From Bacteroidetes bacterium 24-39-8 (lineage in GTDB: Bacteria > Bacteroidota > Bacteroidia > Chitinophagales > Chitinophagaceae): a DNA stretch of 64,000 bases. Both the position numbers and the translations under genes were made by a program. The stretch's first letter is position 1; each line of letters starts with the position of its first letter. The notes under the pieces are model-generated. The model saw only the letters and a list, made by a program, of their open reading frames with translations. It was not told where the DNA came from and searched no databases. This document shows positions 43,679 to 51,703 of this stretch, one piece after another. Location: NCBI GenBank assembly GCA_002256765.1, contig NCHJ01000001.1, positions 17,910 to 81,909 of the forward strand, in the 5' to 3' direction.

Positions 43679-44332
43679 TTAGACGCTTGCATAACCGATT
43701 TTTTCAAGGTCATTTAAACTGCTAGCTAGATATGTTTTTCCATTTGCAAGAACATAAAGTTTATCACAAATACCAATAACATCTTGATACAAGTGATCTG
43801 TAATAATCAAACCTTTATTGGCTTTTTCTTCTTGAATCAATGTTTTAACCTGTTCTATTTGAATGGGGCTCAAATGGGTAAATGGTTCATCCAATAAAGC
43901 AAATTGAGCTTTTGATTTGAGTATTACATATAATTCCACCAGACGATGCTCACCACCTGATAAGCTTTCAATAGTTGATGCAGATTTTGATTTGAATGTA
44001 TCAAATTGTTGCTCAAATTGAGAATAGTCAATTTCAAAATCTTGGAAGACCCTTTTTAGGGAAAGATGTTTTGGTATAAAATTAAATTGAGGCAGGTACT
44101 TGATTAGATCTGTCCGTTGGTATGCAAAATGCTCTGATTGATTGTCAAATCGAATTGATTTTTCAGCAGCCATACTTCCGTAAATAATTTTCAGCAAGCT
44201 GGACTTGCCTTCTCCATTTCTACCAAGTAGGCCAGTAATCTTTCCTGTTTCAACCTTCAAATAAATGTCTGATAAGATCTTTCTCTCATCAAAAGACAAT
44301 TGAATACTATCTGCTTCCAGTTTGTGCATCAT
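43679..44332 (-). CDS. ABC transporter ATP-binding protein
   Basis: 217 residues from the ATG at 44332, which overlaps the upstream stop as ATGA. Walker A GLLGRNGEGKSSL, signature LSGGEHRLVEL, Walker B FALLDEP and H-loop IITDH are all present, so it should be an active ATPase. The only membrane partner nearby is the 102-residue protein translated just before it. AT-rich, accessory in character. Substrate unknown. Confidence 0.87.
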   Translation of the reverse strand: MMHKLEADSIQLSFDERKILSDIYLKVETGKITGLLGRNGEGKSSLLKIIYGSMAAEKSIRFDNQSEHFAYQRTDLIKYLPQFNFIPKHLSLKRVFQDFEIDYSQFEQQFDTFKSKSASTIESLSGGEHRLVELYVILKSKAQFALLDEPFTHLSPIQIEQVKTLIQEEKANKGLIITDHLYQDVIGICDKLYVLANGKTYLASSLNDLEKIGYASV

Positions 44333-44637
44333 TTGAATTGATAAGTCAAAAAGATAAGTGTTAAGTAGCAAACTAAATCAAAAATGAGTGTAGAAGCCCA
44401 AAGCTGCAATTTTGAAATTCCTAGATTATAATAGTAATAGTACTCTTTGTTTTTATAGCTATTAAGAAAATAATAGGTTAGCCCAAGGCTGGCTATTTTA
44501 AACCAAAAAATTACATTAAAAATGCCCATCCCATTTAACCAAAACAGACTAATGCAACAAAGATTGATGATTAAAGAAGCTATTAAAAAGCTTTTGTAGA
44601 AAGTAGCTAAAAGCCTAATCTTTTTAATTGCAAGCAT
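44329..44637 (-). CDS. Small membrane protein paired with the ABC ATPase
   Basis: 102 residues with three hydrophobic segments (about 14-34, 38-56, 78-100) and a Tyr-rich loop (KNKEYYYYYNLGISK). No known domain. Its stop overlaps the ABC start by 4 bp, so the two are translated together and likely form a complex. It is much shorter than usual ABC permeases. Two 60-base lines in it are near 26 percent GC by hand count, well under neighbouring core genes. Confidence 0.7.
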   Translation of the reverse strand: MLAIKKIRLLATFYKSFLIASLIINLCCISLFWLNGMGIFNVIFWFKIASLGLTYYFLNSYKNKEYYYYYNLGISKLQLWASTLIFDLVCYLTLIFLTYQFK

Positions 44638-44680
44638 TTGGTAAGCTTAAAAGTTGATAAACTGGGAAGTTACCTATTAT

Positions 44681-45418
44681 TTAAAGAGTTTTTTTCTTTT
44701 TCAATTCTCCTGCCATTTGAATGCTGTGTTTTAATGAATTGATATTGTTCCAGTCACTATGTGAAACAATGATGTATTTTGGATCAGCAAATTTTTTCTG
44801 AACATTTAATAGGGTAGTCTCATATGCTTTAGTATTTCCATCACCTAAGTAACCTAAATTTTCTGCGTCTGCACCTTTGATTAAACATCCACCGTACAAT
44901 ATTTTTTCTTTATTAAACCAGACTACAATATTGTCAGCAGTATGTCCTTCTCCTGGATAATAAGTTTCAAAACTATATTGATCAAAATGGAAAACTGTGT
45001 CTTTGGCAATTAAGAATTCCGCTCTTTTGGCATTTTCTTTTTTGCTCAATTGATCGGTTAGGGTAGTGGTGTATGTCTTGATTCCTTGACGCCTATAATA
45101 TTCCAGACCTGCTGTTCTGTCTCCATGCCAATGTGTTGCCAAGCAAAATATCACAGATTTCTGATGCCTCTTTTTAATACTATCAAGTAGTGGTTGAAAC
45201 TGTGTGGTATCCCAAGGAGTGTCAAATAGGATAACAGCTTTTTTAGTAACTAGGTACATACCATTTGCAGGCGTCCTACTTTCTTGATAAGTATTATAGG
45301 TGGTATAAATATAAAAATCGCCTTTTAAGGCTGTAATCTTTAATGGTTGTTCATTTGACTGAGCAAATAGATTGCCATAAAATAGTATTAAAGAGATTGT
45401 TAATAAAAATTGGTTCAT
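44681..45418 (-). CDS. Subclass B1 metallo-beta-lactamase
   Basis: 245 residues with a Sec signal (FLLTISLILFYGNLFAQ). Both zinc sites of subclass B1 are intact: His96, His98 and Asp100 in THWHGDRTAG, His159 in PGEGHTADN, Cys178 in YGGCLIKGADAENLG and His220 in VSHSDWNN. These match periplasmic carbapenem-hydrolysing enzymes of environmental Bacteroidota. Activity against beta-lactams is inferred from complete ligands and loop sequence. No integron, IS or other resistance gene is next to it. Confidence 0.9.
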   Translation of the reverse strand: MNQFLLTISLILFYGNLFAQSNEQPLKITALKGDFYIYTTYNTYQESRTPANGMYLVTKKAVILFDTPWDTTQFQPLLDSIKKRHQKSVIFCLATHWHGDRTAGLEYYRRQGIKTYTTTLTDQLSKKENAKRAEFLIAKDTVFHFDQYSFETYYPGEGHTADNIVVWFNKEKILYGGCLIKGADAENLGYLGDGNTKAYETTLLNVQKKFADPKYIIVSHSDWNNINSLKHSIQMAGELKKKKTL

Positions 45419-45471
45419 CTATTTTGTATTAGAAAATTTGAATCTAATGCTGTTTTATTATTCCATATGAC

Positions 45472-45681
45472 TTATCCTAAAAACCATTGGATATGTGTGC
45501 ATTCAGAACAAACAAAACAAGTTGCTGATCTATTGGCCCAGTCTAACCCAAAGAAGGTAGCCGCGGAAGTATTTAATTGGGCGGATCTGGTCCAGAAATA
45601 ATTGTTAGAACAGATGGGGCAAATTAATTGCTTGCCCTTAACTTCTACAGTAATGGGTTCTTTCTTTTGAAATAAACGCAT
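45472..45681 (-). CDS. Small zinc-ribbon protein
   Basis: 69 residues with two CxxC pairs, LICPICSNNYFWTR and ATCFVCSECTHIQW, that would form one zinc ribbon. Such proteins often bind nucleic acid or other proteins. A 63-residue frame on the other strand has no such pattern and is taken as a shadow. It lies between the metallo-beta-lactamase and the antitoxin-like gene. Confidence 0.7.
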   Translation of the reverse strand: MRLFQKKEPITVEVKGKQLICPICSNNYFWTRSAQLNTSAATFFGLDWANRSATCFVCSECTHIQWFLG

Positions 45682-45731
45682 GATAGTTGATTTAAATATT
45701 TTAGATGAGGACCATTTATTCTTTTTAACCT

Positions 45732-45980
45732 TTAGATTCTAGAATGTTTTTTTTCTAGATAAGTATGAAATTCCTCCTTTTCTTTAAATTTCTTAGGAAG
45801 CTTAACCGCGCCAATTATTTTATTTAACTTAGGTGAAATGTCCTGAATTTGATTCTCTCTAATAAGATTTTTGAGGTATTGTTCAACATTTTTAGAAAGA
45901 CTTGTGCCTGAATTTTTAGCATACAATTTTGCAGCGACAATAAGATCTTTATCAAGAGTTAAAGTAAGCTTTGTTATCAT
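45732..45980 (-). CDS. DUF6364 family (ribbon-helix-helix antitoxin-like) protein
   Basis: 82 residues. KLTLTLDKDLIVAAKLYAKNSGTSLSKNVEQYLKNLI is a ribbon-helix-helix N-terminus and the C-terminal AVKLPKKFKEKEEFHTYLEKK is the toxin-binding type of tail found in antitoxins next to PIN toxins. Downstream on the same strand only 50 bp separate it from the zinc-ribbon gene, so no toxin is present. It may be an orphan or act in trans. Confidence 0.75.
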   Translation of the reverse strand: MITKLTLTLDKDLIVAAKLYAKNSGTSLSKNVEQYLKNLIRENQIQDISPKLNKIIGAVKLPKKFKEKEEFHTYLEKKHSRI

Positions 45981-46041
45981 TTCATTTGTCTTGAAATAAA
46001 AATACTATTAGATACCTGTTGAAACTTGACTAATCAAAAAT

Positions 46042-46070
46042 CAAAACTAAAATTATATTACACCGGACAA
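46042..46070 (-). promoter_or_regulatory. Putative promoter of the DUF6364 gene
   Basis: On the minus strand TTG (46068-46070), an 18-bp spacer and TAGTTTTG (46042-46049) approximate the Bacteroidota promoter. It overlaps the 3' end of dusB, 62 bp before the start codon. Confidence 0.4.
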
Positions 46071-47095
46071 TTTTGATGATAGTCAATTAACTCAATATTG
46101 AGTCGTTCAAATTCATAGCCCTTGTAGTGTACCGCAATTTCATCCAGCACGGCTTCTACTTCTTCCACGGTATTAAGTGTAACTAAGCGACCGCGGAATT
46201 CTTTGATATTGGGTAGGCCTTTTAAGTAATTGGTATAGTGTCTGCGCATTTCATAAATACCCGCTATGCCACCCTTCCATTCAAAGGATTTGTGCAAGTG
46301 TTTTTTGCAGACAATGATGCGTTCTTCTAATGTGGGTGGGGCCATTATCTCGCCCTTTTCTATAAAGTGTTTGATCTCTCTGAAGATCCAAGGATATCCA
46401 ATGGCTGCGCGTCCAATCATAATTCCGTCAACACCATAGCGGTCTTTGTAAGCTTTGGCTTTTTGAGGGGAATTAATATCGCCATTGCCAAAAATGGGCA
46501 TGTTAATTCTGGGATTGTTTTTCACCTTGGCTATCAAGGTCCAGTCTGCTTCTCCCTTGTATAATTGAGCGCGGGTTCTGCCATGGATAGAAACTGCTTT
46601 TACCCCTACGTCTTGTAATCGCTCCGCTACTTCTTCAATATTCAAACTATTATTGTCCCAGCCCAATCTGGTCTTGACCGTTACAGGAAGCTTGGTGCTT
46701 TTGACAACTGCTTCTGTTAGGCGAATCATTAGGTCAACGTCTTTTAAGACTCCTGCCCCTGCTCCCTTGCTCACAACTTTTTTTACCGGACAGCCAAAAT
46801 TAATGTCTAGCAAATCTGGGTTCACGGTTTCTACAATTCGGGCACTCAGTGCCATTGCGTCTTCATCGCCCCCAAAAATTTGGATCCCAATGGGTCTTTC
46901 GTAGTCAAATATGTCTAGCTTTTGACGGCTCTTGATAGCATCACGGATTAGGCCCTCACTGCTAATAAATTCAGTATACATTAGATCTGCCCCATTGTCT
47001 TTGCAAACGGCCCTAAATGGCGGGTCGCTCACGTCTTCCATAGGCGCTAAAAGCAGCGGAAAATCGGGTAATGCTATATTTTCTATTTTGACCAT
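46058..47095 (-). CDS. dusB: tRNA-dihydrouridine synthase
   Basis: FMN enzyme that reduces uridine in the tRNA D-loop. 345 residues; LLAPMEDVSDPPFRA opens the barrel, and the catalytic Cys lies in DINFGCPVKKVVSKGAGAGVL. SIHGRTRAQLYKG and GRAAIGYPWIF are FMN-phosphate segments. The DusB subfamily is favoured by the length and the FGCPVKK loop. Divergent from the CPBP gene. Confidence 0.92.
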   Translation of the reverse strand: MVKIENIALPDFPLLLAPMEDVSDPPFRAVCKDNGADLMYTEFISSEGLIRDAIKSRQKLDIFDYERPIGIQIFGGDEDAMALSARIVETVNPDLLDINFGCPVKKVVSKGAGAGVLKDVDLMIRLTEAVVKSTKLPVTVKTRLGWDNNSLNIEEVAERLQDVGVKAVSIHGRTRAQLYKGEADWTLIAKVKNNPRINMPIFGNGDINSPQKAKAYKDRYGVDGIMIGRAAIGYPWIFREIKHFIEKGEIMAPPTLEERIIVCKKHLHKSFEWKGGIAGIYEMRRHYTNYLKGLPNIKEFRGRLVTLNTVEEVEAVLDEIAVHYKGYEFERLNIELIDYHQNCPV

Positions 47096-47209
47096 GAAAC
47101 CTTTGATATTGCTTTTGGGCGTTTTGAATTGATTCCGGCCTGCCTTTTATCCTTTAACTTGCAGCCGCATTGCACAAAAATGCAAATTTACAGGCTTATT
47201 CTCAGTTTT

Positions 47210-48157
47210 ATGCAGCAAAGGACTTTTCCGCTTACATATGCTTCCCAGTTTGCCCTTTTATTGGGGTTCTTAGGTGCAGGTATGATTGTAGGAAATTTGC
47301 TGGTTTTATCACTGGGTGCCATGATCATGCACATTCCTTTTGATCAAGTAGCCAAAGCCCTTACCCAACCAGGTCATTTGCAAGCCACCCGCTTTTTAAA
47401 TACCCTAGCTTCTTTTCTGGTTTTTTGTACTCCGGCGCTGATTCTAGCCAAGATTATGGACAAAAAACCCATGCAATGGCTTGGTTTTAATAGGGTTATG
47501 CTACCTAAGCAGTTTCTTTTAGTAGTATTAATTGGCTTTACAGGATTGATTTTAAGTGGTGCTTTGGGTGAGTTAAATCAAAATATTCCTATGCCTGCCA
47601 AATGGTTGACCAAGGCCAAAGAACTAGAAGCCAGCTACAAACAATCCATGATGGCCATGATTACCATGAAATCTGTATGGGATTATTTACTAGCCATGTT
47701 GGTAATGGCTGCTGCGCCCGCCATGTTTGAAGAAATCCTGTTTAGGGGCGGATTCCAACAGATTTTTATTGGTTGGACCAAGAATGCTTTTTTGGGAATT
47801 CTAATCACCAGTATCTTATTTAGTGCCATCCATTTTTCATTTTTTGGGTTCTTACCTAGAACCGCATTGGGAATGATTCTGGGTTATGTGTTTTACTATA
47901 GTGGTAACCTATGGATGAATATTGCCATGCACTTTATGTACAATGGCCTAATTGTAACCCAACTCTATTTTGCCAGCCTCAAGGGCAAGAGTATTGAAAA
48001 AACCATGGATGAGAATATGCCGCTTTGGTTGGGGGTGGTAGCCATTAGTGCTGTATTGTTGTTATTGCAAATGTTCCGCAGAGAATCGGCACTTGCCCTA
48101 TCTTTGGCATCCAATAACAACCCAGCATCTCATGCAACAGTGGAAGAAAATCTTTAG
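47210..48157 (+). CDS. CPBP family intramembrane metalloprotease
   Basis: Polytopic protein of about 315 residues with around eight helices. CPBP (type II CAAX/Abi) motifs: FEEILFRGGFQQ (Glu174, Glu175, Arg), AIHFSFFGFLPRTALGMILGY and NLWMNIAMHFMYN. These proteases cut or process membrane substrates; in bacteria substrates are mostly unknown. ATG 47210 is preferred; 47180 is also possible. It overlaps the DUF2007 gene by 26 bp. Confidence 0.85.
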   Translation: MQQRTFPLTYASQFALLLGFLGAGMIVGNLLVLSLGAMIMHIPFDQVAKALTQPGHLQATRFLNTLASFLVFCTPALILAKIMDKKPMQWLGFNRVMLPKQFLLVVLIGFTGLILSGALGELNQNIPMPAKWLTKAKELEASYKQSMMAMITMKSVWDYLLAMLVMAAAPAMFEEILFRGGFQQIFIGWTKNAFLGILITSILFSAIHFSFFGFLPRTALGMILGYVFYYSGNLWMNIAMHFMYNGLIVTQLYFASLKGKSIEKTMDENMPLWLGVVAISAVLLLLQMFRRESALALSLASNNNPASHATVEENL

Positions 48158-48338
48158 CACCCGTAATTACGCAGAAGCCAGTATTATACAGGGTTTGTTG
48201 GAGGAAAATGAAATACCCGTTCAGGTATTGAATAAACAAGACAGTAGTTATGTGAATTTTGGCGATATAGAAATCTATGTCCCAGACTTGTTGAATGAGA
48301 CCGCCAAGCAAATCATCAACAAAACCATCTTAAACTAG
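48132..48338 (+). CDS. DUF2007 domain protein
   Basis: 68 residues. The family pattern is IFSTRNYAEASIIQGLLEENEIPVQVLNKQDSSYV then IEIYVPDLLNETAKQII. The longer frame from 48048 was rejected because its N-terminus lies in the CPBP coding region. DUF2007 proteins are described as putative signal transducers; the role is not known. It lies 33 bp before cdsA and overlaps CPBP, so translation is probably coupled. Confidence 0.85.
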   Translation: MQQWKKIFSTRNYAEASIIQGLLEENEIPVQVLNKQDSSYVNFGDIEIYVPDLLNETAKQIINKTILN

Positions 48339-48371
48339 ACTGCCTTATTTTTAATCTCAGAATTTTCTATC

Positions 48372-49241
48372 ATGGCATTCAATATTGCAACATTTAAAAC
48401 CAGAGCGCTCAGTGCTGTATTCTTTGTAGCCATTATGTTGGCAGGTTTACTATGGAATCAATGGAGTTTTTTAGCATTGTTCTTGGTCATCCATACTGGT
48501 TGCTGGTGGGAGTTTTACAAATTGATGGATAAAATTGATCCTAAATTTCAGCAGGTACCTAGTTACTTACGTTATTTACTCATGGGCTTGGGTGTGGCTT
48601 TTATTTTTTGGATGAGCAGTGCTTTATCTTATCCTTTGTGGGAAGCTTGGAACTTGCACAACCTAGGTTGGTACATGATCTTAGTCATTGGAGGATTGAC
48701 CCTCTTGGCAGGGCTCATTTCCTTCAAAAAATTGACCCTTGATTCCGTACTCACTTTAATTGCTGGATTTTTATATATCTCACTTTCATGGGCCCTCATG
48801 GTAAAATTACGTGGCAGAATTACCGCTGGATTTCAGGCCGATCTTGGATGGGTATTACCCGTAATATTAATTGCTTCTATCTGGATCAATGATACCATGG
48901 CCTATATCACGGGTTCTATTTTTGGTAGAACACCCTTATCCAAGATTTCACCCAATAAAACATGGGAAGGAACTATAGGGGGGATTATTTTGGCTGTAAT
49001 GGTAGTGAGTTATGGTGGGAATGGGTTATTTGATTTACCACTGCGTCCTTTAATTTTTGTCTCATTAATTGCCTCGGTTATTGGTACGCTGGGCGATTTA
49101 TTAGAGAGTAAAATCAAGCGAATGGCGGGTGTAAAAGATAGTGGTCAAATGATGCCCGGACATGGCGGTTTTCTAGACCGATTTGATTCACTATTGTTGG
49201 CTACACCTTATGTTTGGATCTTTGCTGACCTGTTTTTATAA
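48372..49241 (+). CDS. cdsA: Phosphatidate cytidylyltransferase
   Basis: Makes CDP-diacylglycerol from phosphatidic acid and CTP, the branch point of phospholipid synthesis. 289 residues with about eight helices; the signature SPNKTWEGTIGG and KRMAGVKDSGQMMPGHGGFLDRFDSLL are unmistakable. psd follows after 32 bp, giving the route to phosphatidylethanolamine with a phosphatidylserine synthase encoded elsewhere. Confidence 0.94.
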   Translation: MAFNIATFKTRALSAVFFVAIMLAGLLWNQWSFLALFLVIHTGCWWEFYKLMDKIDPKFQQVPSYLRYLLMGLGVAFIFWMSSALSYPLWEAWNLHNLGWYMILVIGGLTLLAGLISFKKLTLDSVLTLIAGFLYISLSWALMVKLRGRITAGFQADLGWVLPVILIASIWINDTMAYITGSIFGRTPLSKISPNKTWEGTIGGIILAVMVVSYGGNGLFDLPLRPLIFVSLIASVIGTLGDLLESKIKRMAGVKDSGQMMPGHGGFLDRFDSLLLATPYVWIFADLFL

Positions 49242-49273
49242 ATCAATTACATTTGCCCCTCAATATTTGAAAT

Positions 49274-49930
49274 ATGACCATACACAAAGAAGGATATCAG
49301 ACCATTGGCATTGCCGCATTGGTTTTTGGTGGGATTAACCTTGCTTCTTTTACTTTTTTAAGCGCTAGCCTACCTTGGTTGGCCATTCTCATTTTTTTTA
49401 TAACACTGGCTGTATTCCTGTTCTTGGTGTCATTTTTCAGGATGCCTACAAGGGTACATACCATTAACCCTAACCAAATCATCTGCCCTGCTGATGGTAA
49501 AGTGGTAGTGATTGAAGAAGTAACTGATGTAGAGTATTTTCATGACCGCAGGATTCAGTTGAGCGTCTTTATGAGTCCAGCCAATGTACACGTAAACCGC
49601 AATCCAGTAGACGGAGAAGTGGTCTATAACCAATACCATAAGGGTAAATACTTGGTGGCTTGGCACCCTAAGTCTTCTACTGAGAATGAGCGTTGGAGCG
49701 TGGTAGTTAAAAATCCGCATGGAGAAATTTTGTACAAACAAATTGCGGGTGCCCTTGCAAAAAGGATTTGCAACTATACCAAAGTGGGACAACAAGTAAA
49801 ACAAACTGAGGAATACGGGTTTATCAAGTTTGGAAGTAGGGTAGACTTGTTATTACCGTTAAATGCCAAAATTAACGTAGAGCTGAATCAGGTGGTAAAA
49901 GGTGGCGTAACGGTTTTAGCATCCTGGTAA
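49274..49930 (+). CDS. psd: Phosphatidylserine decarboxylase family proenzyme
   Basis: Produces phosphatidylethanolamine. 218 residues, the short PSD-A type. Two N-terminal hydrophobic helices (about 8-28 and 34-55) anchor it; the autocatalytic Gly187-Ser188 lies in IKFGSRVDLLLP, where cleavage generates the pyruvoyl group. VFMSPANVHVNRNPVDGEV is the conserved central block. Follows cdsA. Confidence 0.93.
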   Translation: MTIHKEGYQTIGIAALVFGGINLASFTFLSASLPWLAILIFFITLAVFLFLVSFFRMPTRVHTINPNQIICPADGKVVVIEEVTDVEYFHDRRIQLSVFMSPANVHVNRNPVDGEVVYNQYHKGKYLVAWHPKSSTENERWSVVVKNPHGEILYKQIAGALAKRICNYTKVGQQVKQTEEYGFIKFGSRVDLLLPLNAKINVELNQVVKGGVTVLASW

Positions 49931-49980
49931 CAGTATTTTCTACTGATTTGCTTATATTCACACTTATAAAACAAAGACAT

Positions 49981-50172
49981 ATGAAAAAAGTAATTGTACT
50001 GGCTACTGCCGCTTTCTTATTTGTAGGAGTTGCAAACGCAAATTTTTGTGAGAAAGGAAAGAAATGTGATGGTAAAGAATGCAAAAAAGACGCCAAAGGT
50101 AAAGGCAAAGAATGCTGCAAAAAAGAAACAAAAACAGCTACCGTAAAAACTACTCCTAAGCCCAAAGCATAG
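49981..50172 (+). CDS. Small exported Cys/Lys-rich protein
   Basis: 63 residues from the ATG at 49981. A signal peptide (MKKVIVLATAAFLFVGVANA) leaves a mature part of about 43 residues with five Cys and many Lys (FCEKGKKCDGKECKKDAKGK, then ECCKKE) followed by a Thr/Pro/Lys tail. A metal-binding or disulfide-linked peptide is likely. A palindromic terminator follows. The function is unknown. Confidence 0.65.
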   Translation: MKKVIVLATAAFLFVGVANANFCEKGKKCDGKECKKDAKGKGKECCKKETKTATVKTTPKPKA

Positions 50173-50193
50173 TGGACTAGTTTATAAGAATTT

Positions 50194-50219
50194 AAAAGCC
50201 TCCAATTGGAGGCTTTTTT
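50194..50219. terminator. Bidirectional terminator
   Basis: AAAAGCCTCC-AATT-GGAGGCTTTT is a 24-base perfect palindrome, flanked by T residues on the right, between the convergent Cys-rich peptide gene and the HAD gene. Confidence 0.9.
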
Positions 50220-50221
50220 GA

Positions 50222-50917
50222 TTAAAAGATGTTTTCTAATTCTTGTAAATGCTCAATGGTATAAGTGGCTTTGATTTTTGGAATCACCCGCAAATGGTTT
50301 ACAAAAATGGTATCAAAACCAGCATCCATTCCACCCTTGATATCGGCGTCTTGGTTGTCTCCAATCATAATACTTTCTTCCACCTTGGCACCCGCTTTAA
50401 ATAAAGCATAATCAAAAATCTCTTTATTTGGTTTAAGACTATTGCTGGCTTCAGAAGTAATCACTTGTTGAAAATAGCCAGCCATGCCACTTTCTCTGAT
50501 CTTATTGTGTTGTACGTTTTCAAATCCATTAGTTACCAAATGCATCTGATAACCCTTGGCTTTGAGGTATTCCAAAATCTCAATGGTATAAGGGAATAAT
50601 TTTTTCTTATTTGGAAGACCCTCCAAAAACTGCACCGCCAATTTTCTTGACAATGGTTCATCGGCAATCTTGAATTCTAAGAGAGATAGCCACATTCTTT
50701 TCCAACGCAGTTCTTCCTGTTTAATAAAACCCTTGGTATACCTATCCCAAAGACGTTCATTGTGATAACTATAATGTTTAAAAAAAACTTCAAAATCACT
50801 TACCCCCCGAGCGGCCAATTGGTTGGCGTCATAGATATCTTCTAAAGTCTCCTTAGCATTGGTTTCAAAATCCCATAAAGTGTGATCCAAGTCAAAAAAC
50901 AAGTGACGATATTGCAT
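50222..50917 (-). CDS. HAD phosphatase, YjjG-type noncanonical pyrimidine nucleotidase
   Basis: 231 residues with HAD motifs FFDLDHTLWDFE (nucleophile and acid Asp), HLVTNGF (Ser/Thr site), and IMIGDNQDADIKGGMDAG (acidic loop). The FxxLDHTLWDF start and cap are typical of YjjG, which cleans non-canonical pyrimidine nucleotides. Other HAD substrates are possible. Confidence 0.87.
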   Translation of the reverse strand: MQYRHLFFDLDHTLWDFETNAKETLEDIYDANQLAARGVSDFEVFFKHYSYHNERLWDRYTKGFIKQEELRWKRMWLSLLEFKIADEPLSRKLAVQFLEGLPNKKKLFPYTIEILEYLKAKGYQMHLVTNGFENVQHNKIRESGMAGYFQQVITSEASNSLKPNKEIFDYALFKAGAKVEESIMIGDNQDADIKGGMDAGFDTIFVNHLRVIPKIKATYTIEHLQELENIF

Positions 50918-51003
50918 GCCGCAAAATACTAACTAAATCCAAAACTGCCCACATGGTCAGTGTTCAATAAAATGTTCGAACTTAGCAGATAGAAATTGGA
51001 ACC

Positions 51004-51702
51004 ATGAATATTATTGTAACAGGAGCATCAAAGGGAATTGGAAAAGCCATTGTGGAAGCTTTTGCTAAAGATGGGCATCAGCTATTGGTTTGCAGCCGTA
51101 ATGAAGTGGAATTATACGGTTTAGTGGCAACGGTAATGGAGCAATACCCCAATGCGGTCATCAAAGCCAAAGCGGCTGACCTTTCTGTTAGGGAAGAACT
51201 AGATGCTTTTGCTGACTGGTGTTTGCAATATGGAACTCCGGATGTCTTGGTTAACAATGCGGGACAATTTCAGCCAGGTTCTGTGTACAATGAAGCAGAG
51301 GGCTTATTAGAGCAAATGATGCAAGTAAATCTCTACAGTGCTTATCATTTAACCCGAGCCATTTTGCCATCCATGATGGAAGCTAAAAAAGGACATGTTT
51401 TTAATATATGTTCCATAGCGTCTTTACAAGCCTATTCCAACGGGGGTGCTTATAGTATTAGCAAATTTGCCATGCTAGGCTTTAGTAAAAACCTGCGTGA
51501 AGAAATGAAACCTCATGGCGTAAAAGTCACGTCGGTTTGCCCTGGTGCCACATTGAGTGCTAGTTGGGATGGATTTGAGATTGATCCCACAAGAATTATG
51601 GAAACAGAGGATATTGCCAAGATGATTCTTGCAGCATCTTCCCTATCGCCGCAGGCAGTAGTAGAAGATATTATTATGCGCCCGCAATTGGGAGACTTAT
51701 AA
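51004..51702 (+). CDS. SDR family oxidoreductase
   Basis: 232 residues. NAD(P)-binding TGASKGIGKAIVEAF, NNAG motif and the catalytic Ser, Tyr and Lys in ICSIASLQAYSNGGAYSISKFAM. A C-terminal VCPGATLSASW loop is present. It could be a carbonyl or 3-oxoacyl reductase; no substrate is indicated by the neighbours. Convergent with the flavin reductase gene, 1 bp away. Confidence 0.88.
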   Translation: MNIIVTGASKGIGKAIVEAFAKDGHQLLVCSRNEVELYGLVATVMEQYPNAVIKAKAADLSVREELDAFADWCLQYGTPDVLVNNAGQFQPGSVYNEAEGLLEQMMQVNLYSAYHLTRAILPSMMEAKKGHVFNICSIASLQAYSNGGAYSISKFAMLGFSKNLREEMKPHGVKVTSVCPGATLSASWDGFEIDPTRIMETEDIAKMILAASSLSPQAVVEDIIMRPQLGDL

Positions 51703-51703
51703 T

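Noticed and set aside
45410-45601. 63-residue plus-strand frame over the zinc-ribbon gene
   Set aside because: The opposite strand has two CxxC pairs and a plausible start; this frame has no features.
45682-45731. PIN toxin partner of the antitoxin-like gene
   Set aside because: Only 50 bp are available and neither strand has a toxin-like start or Asp motif.
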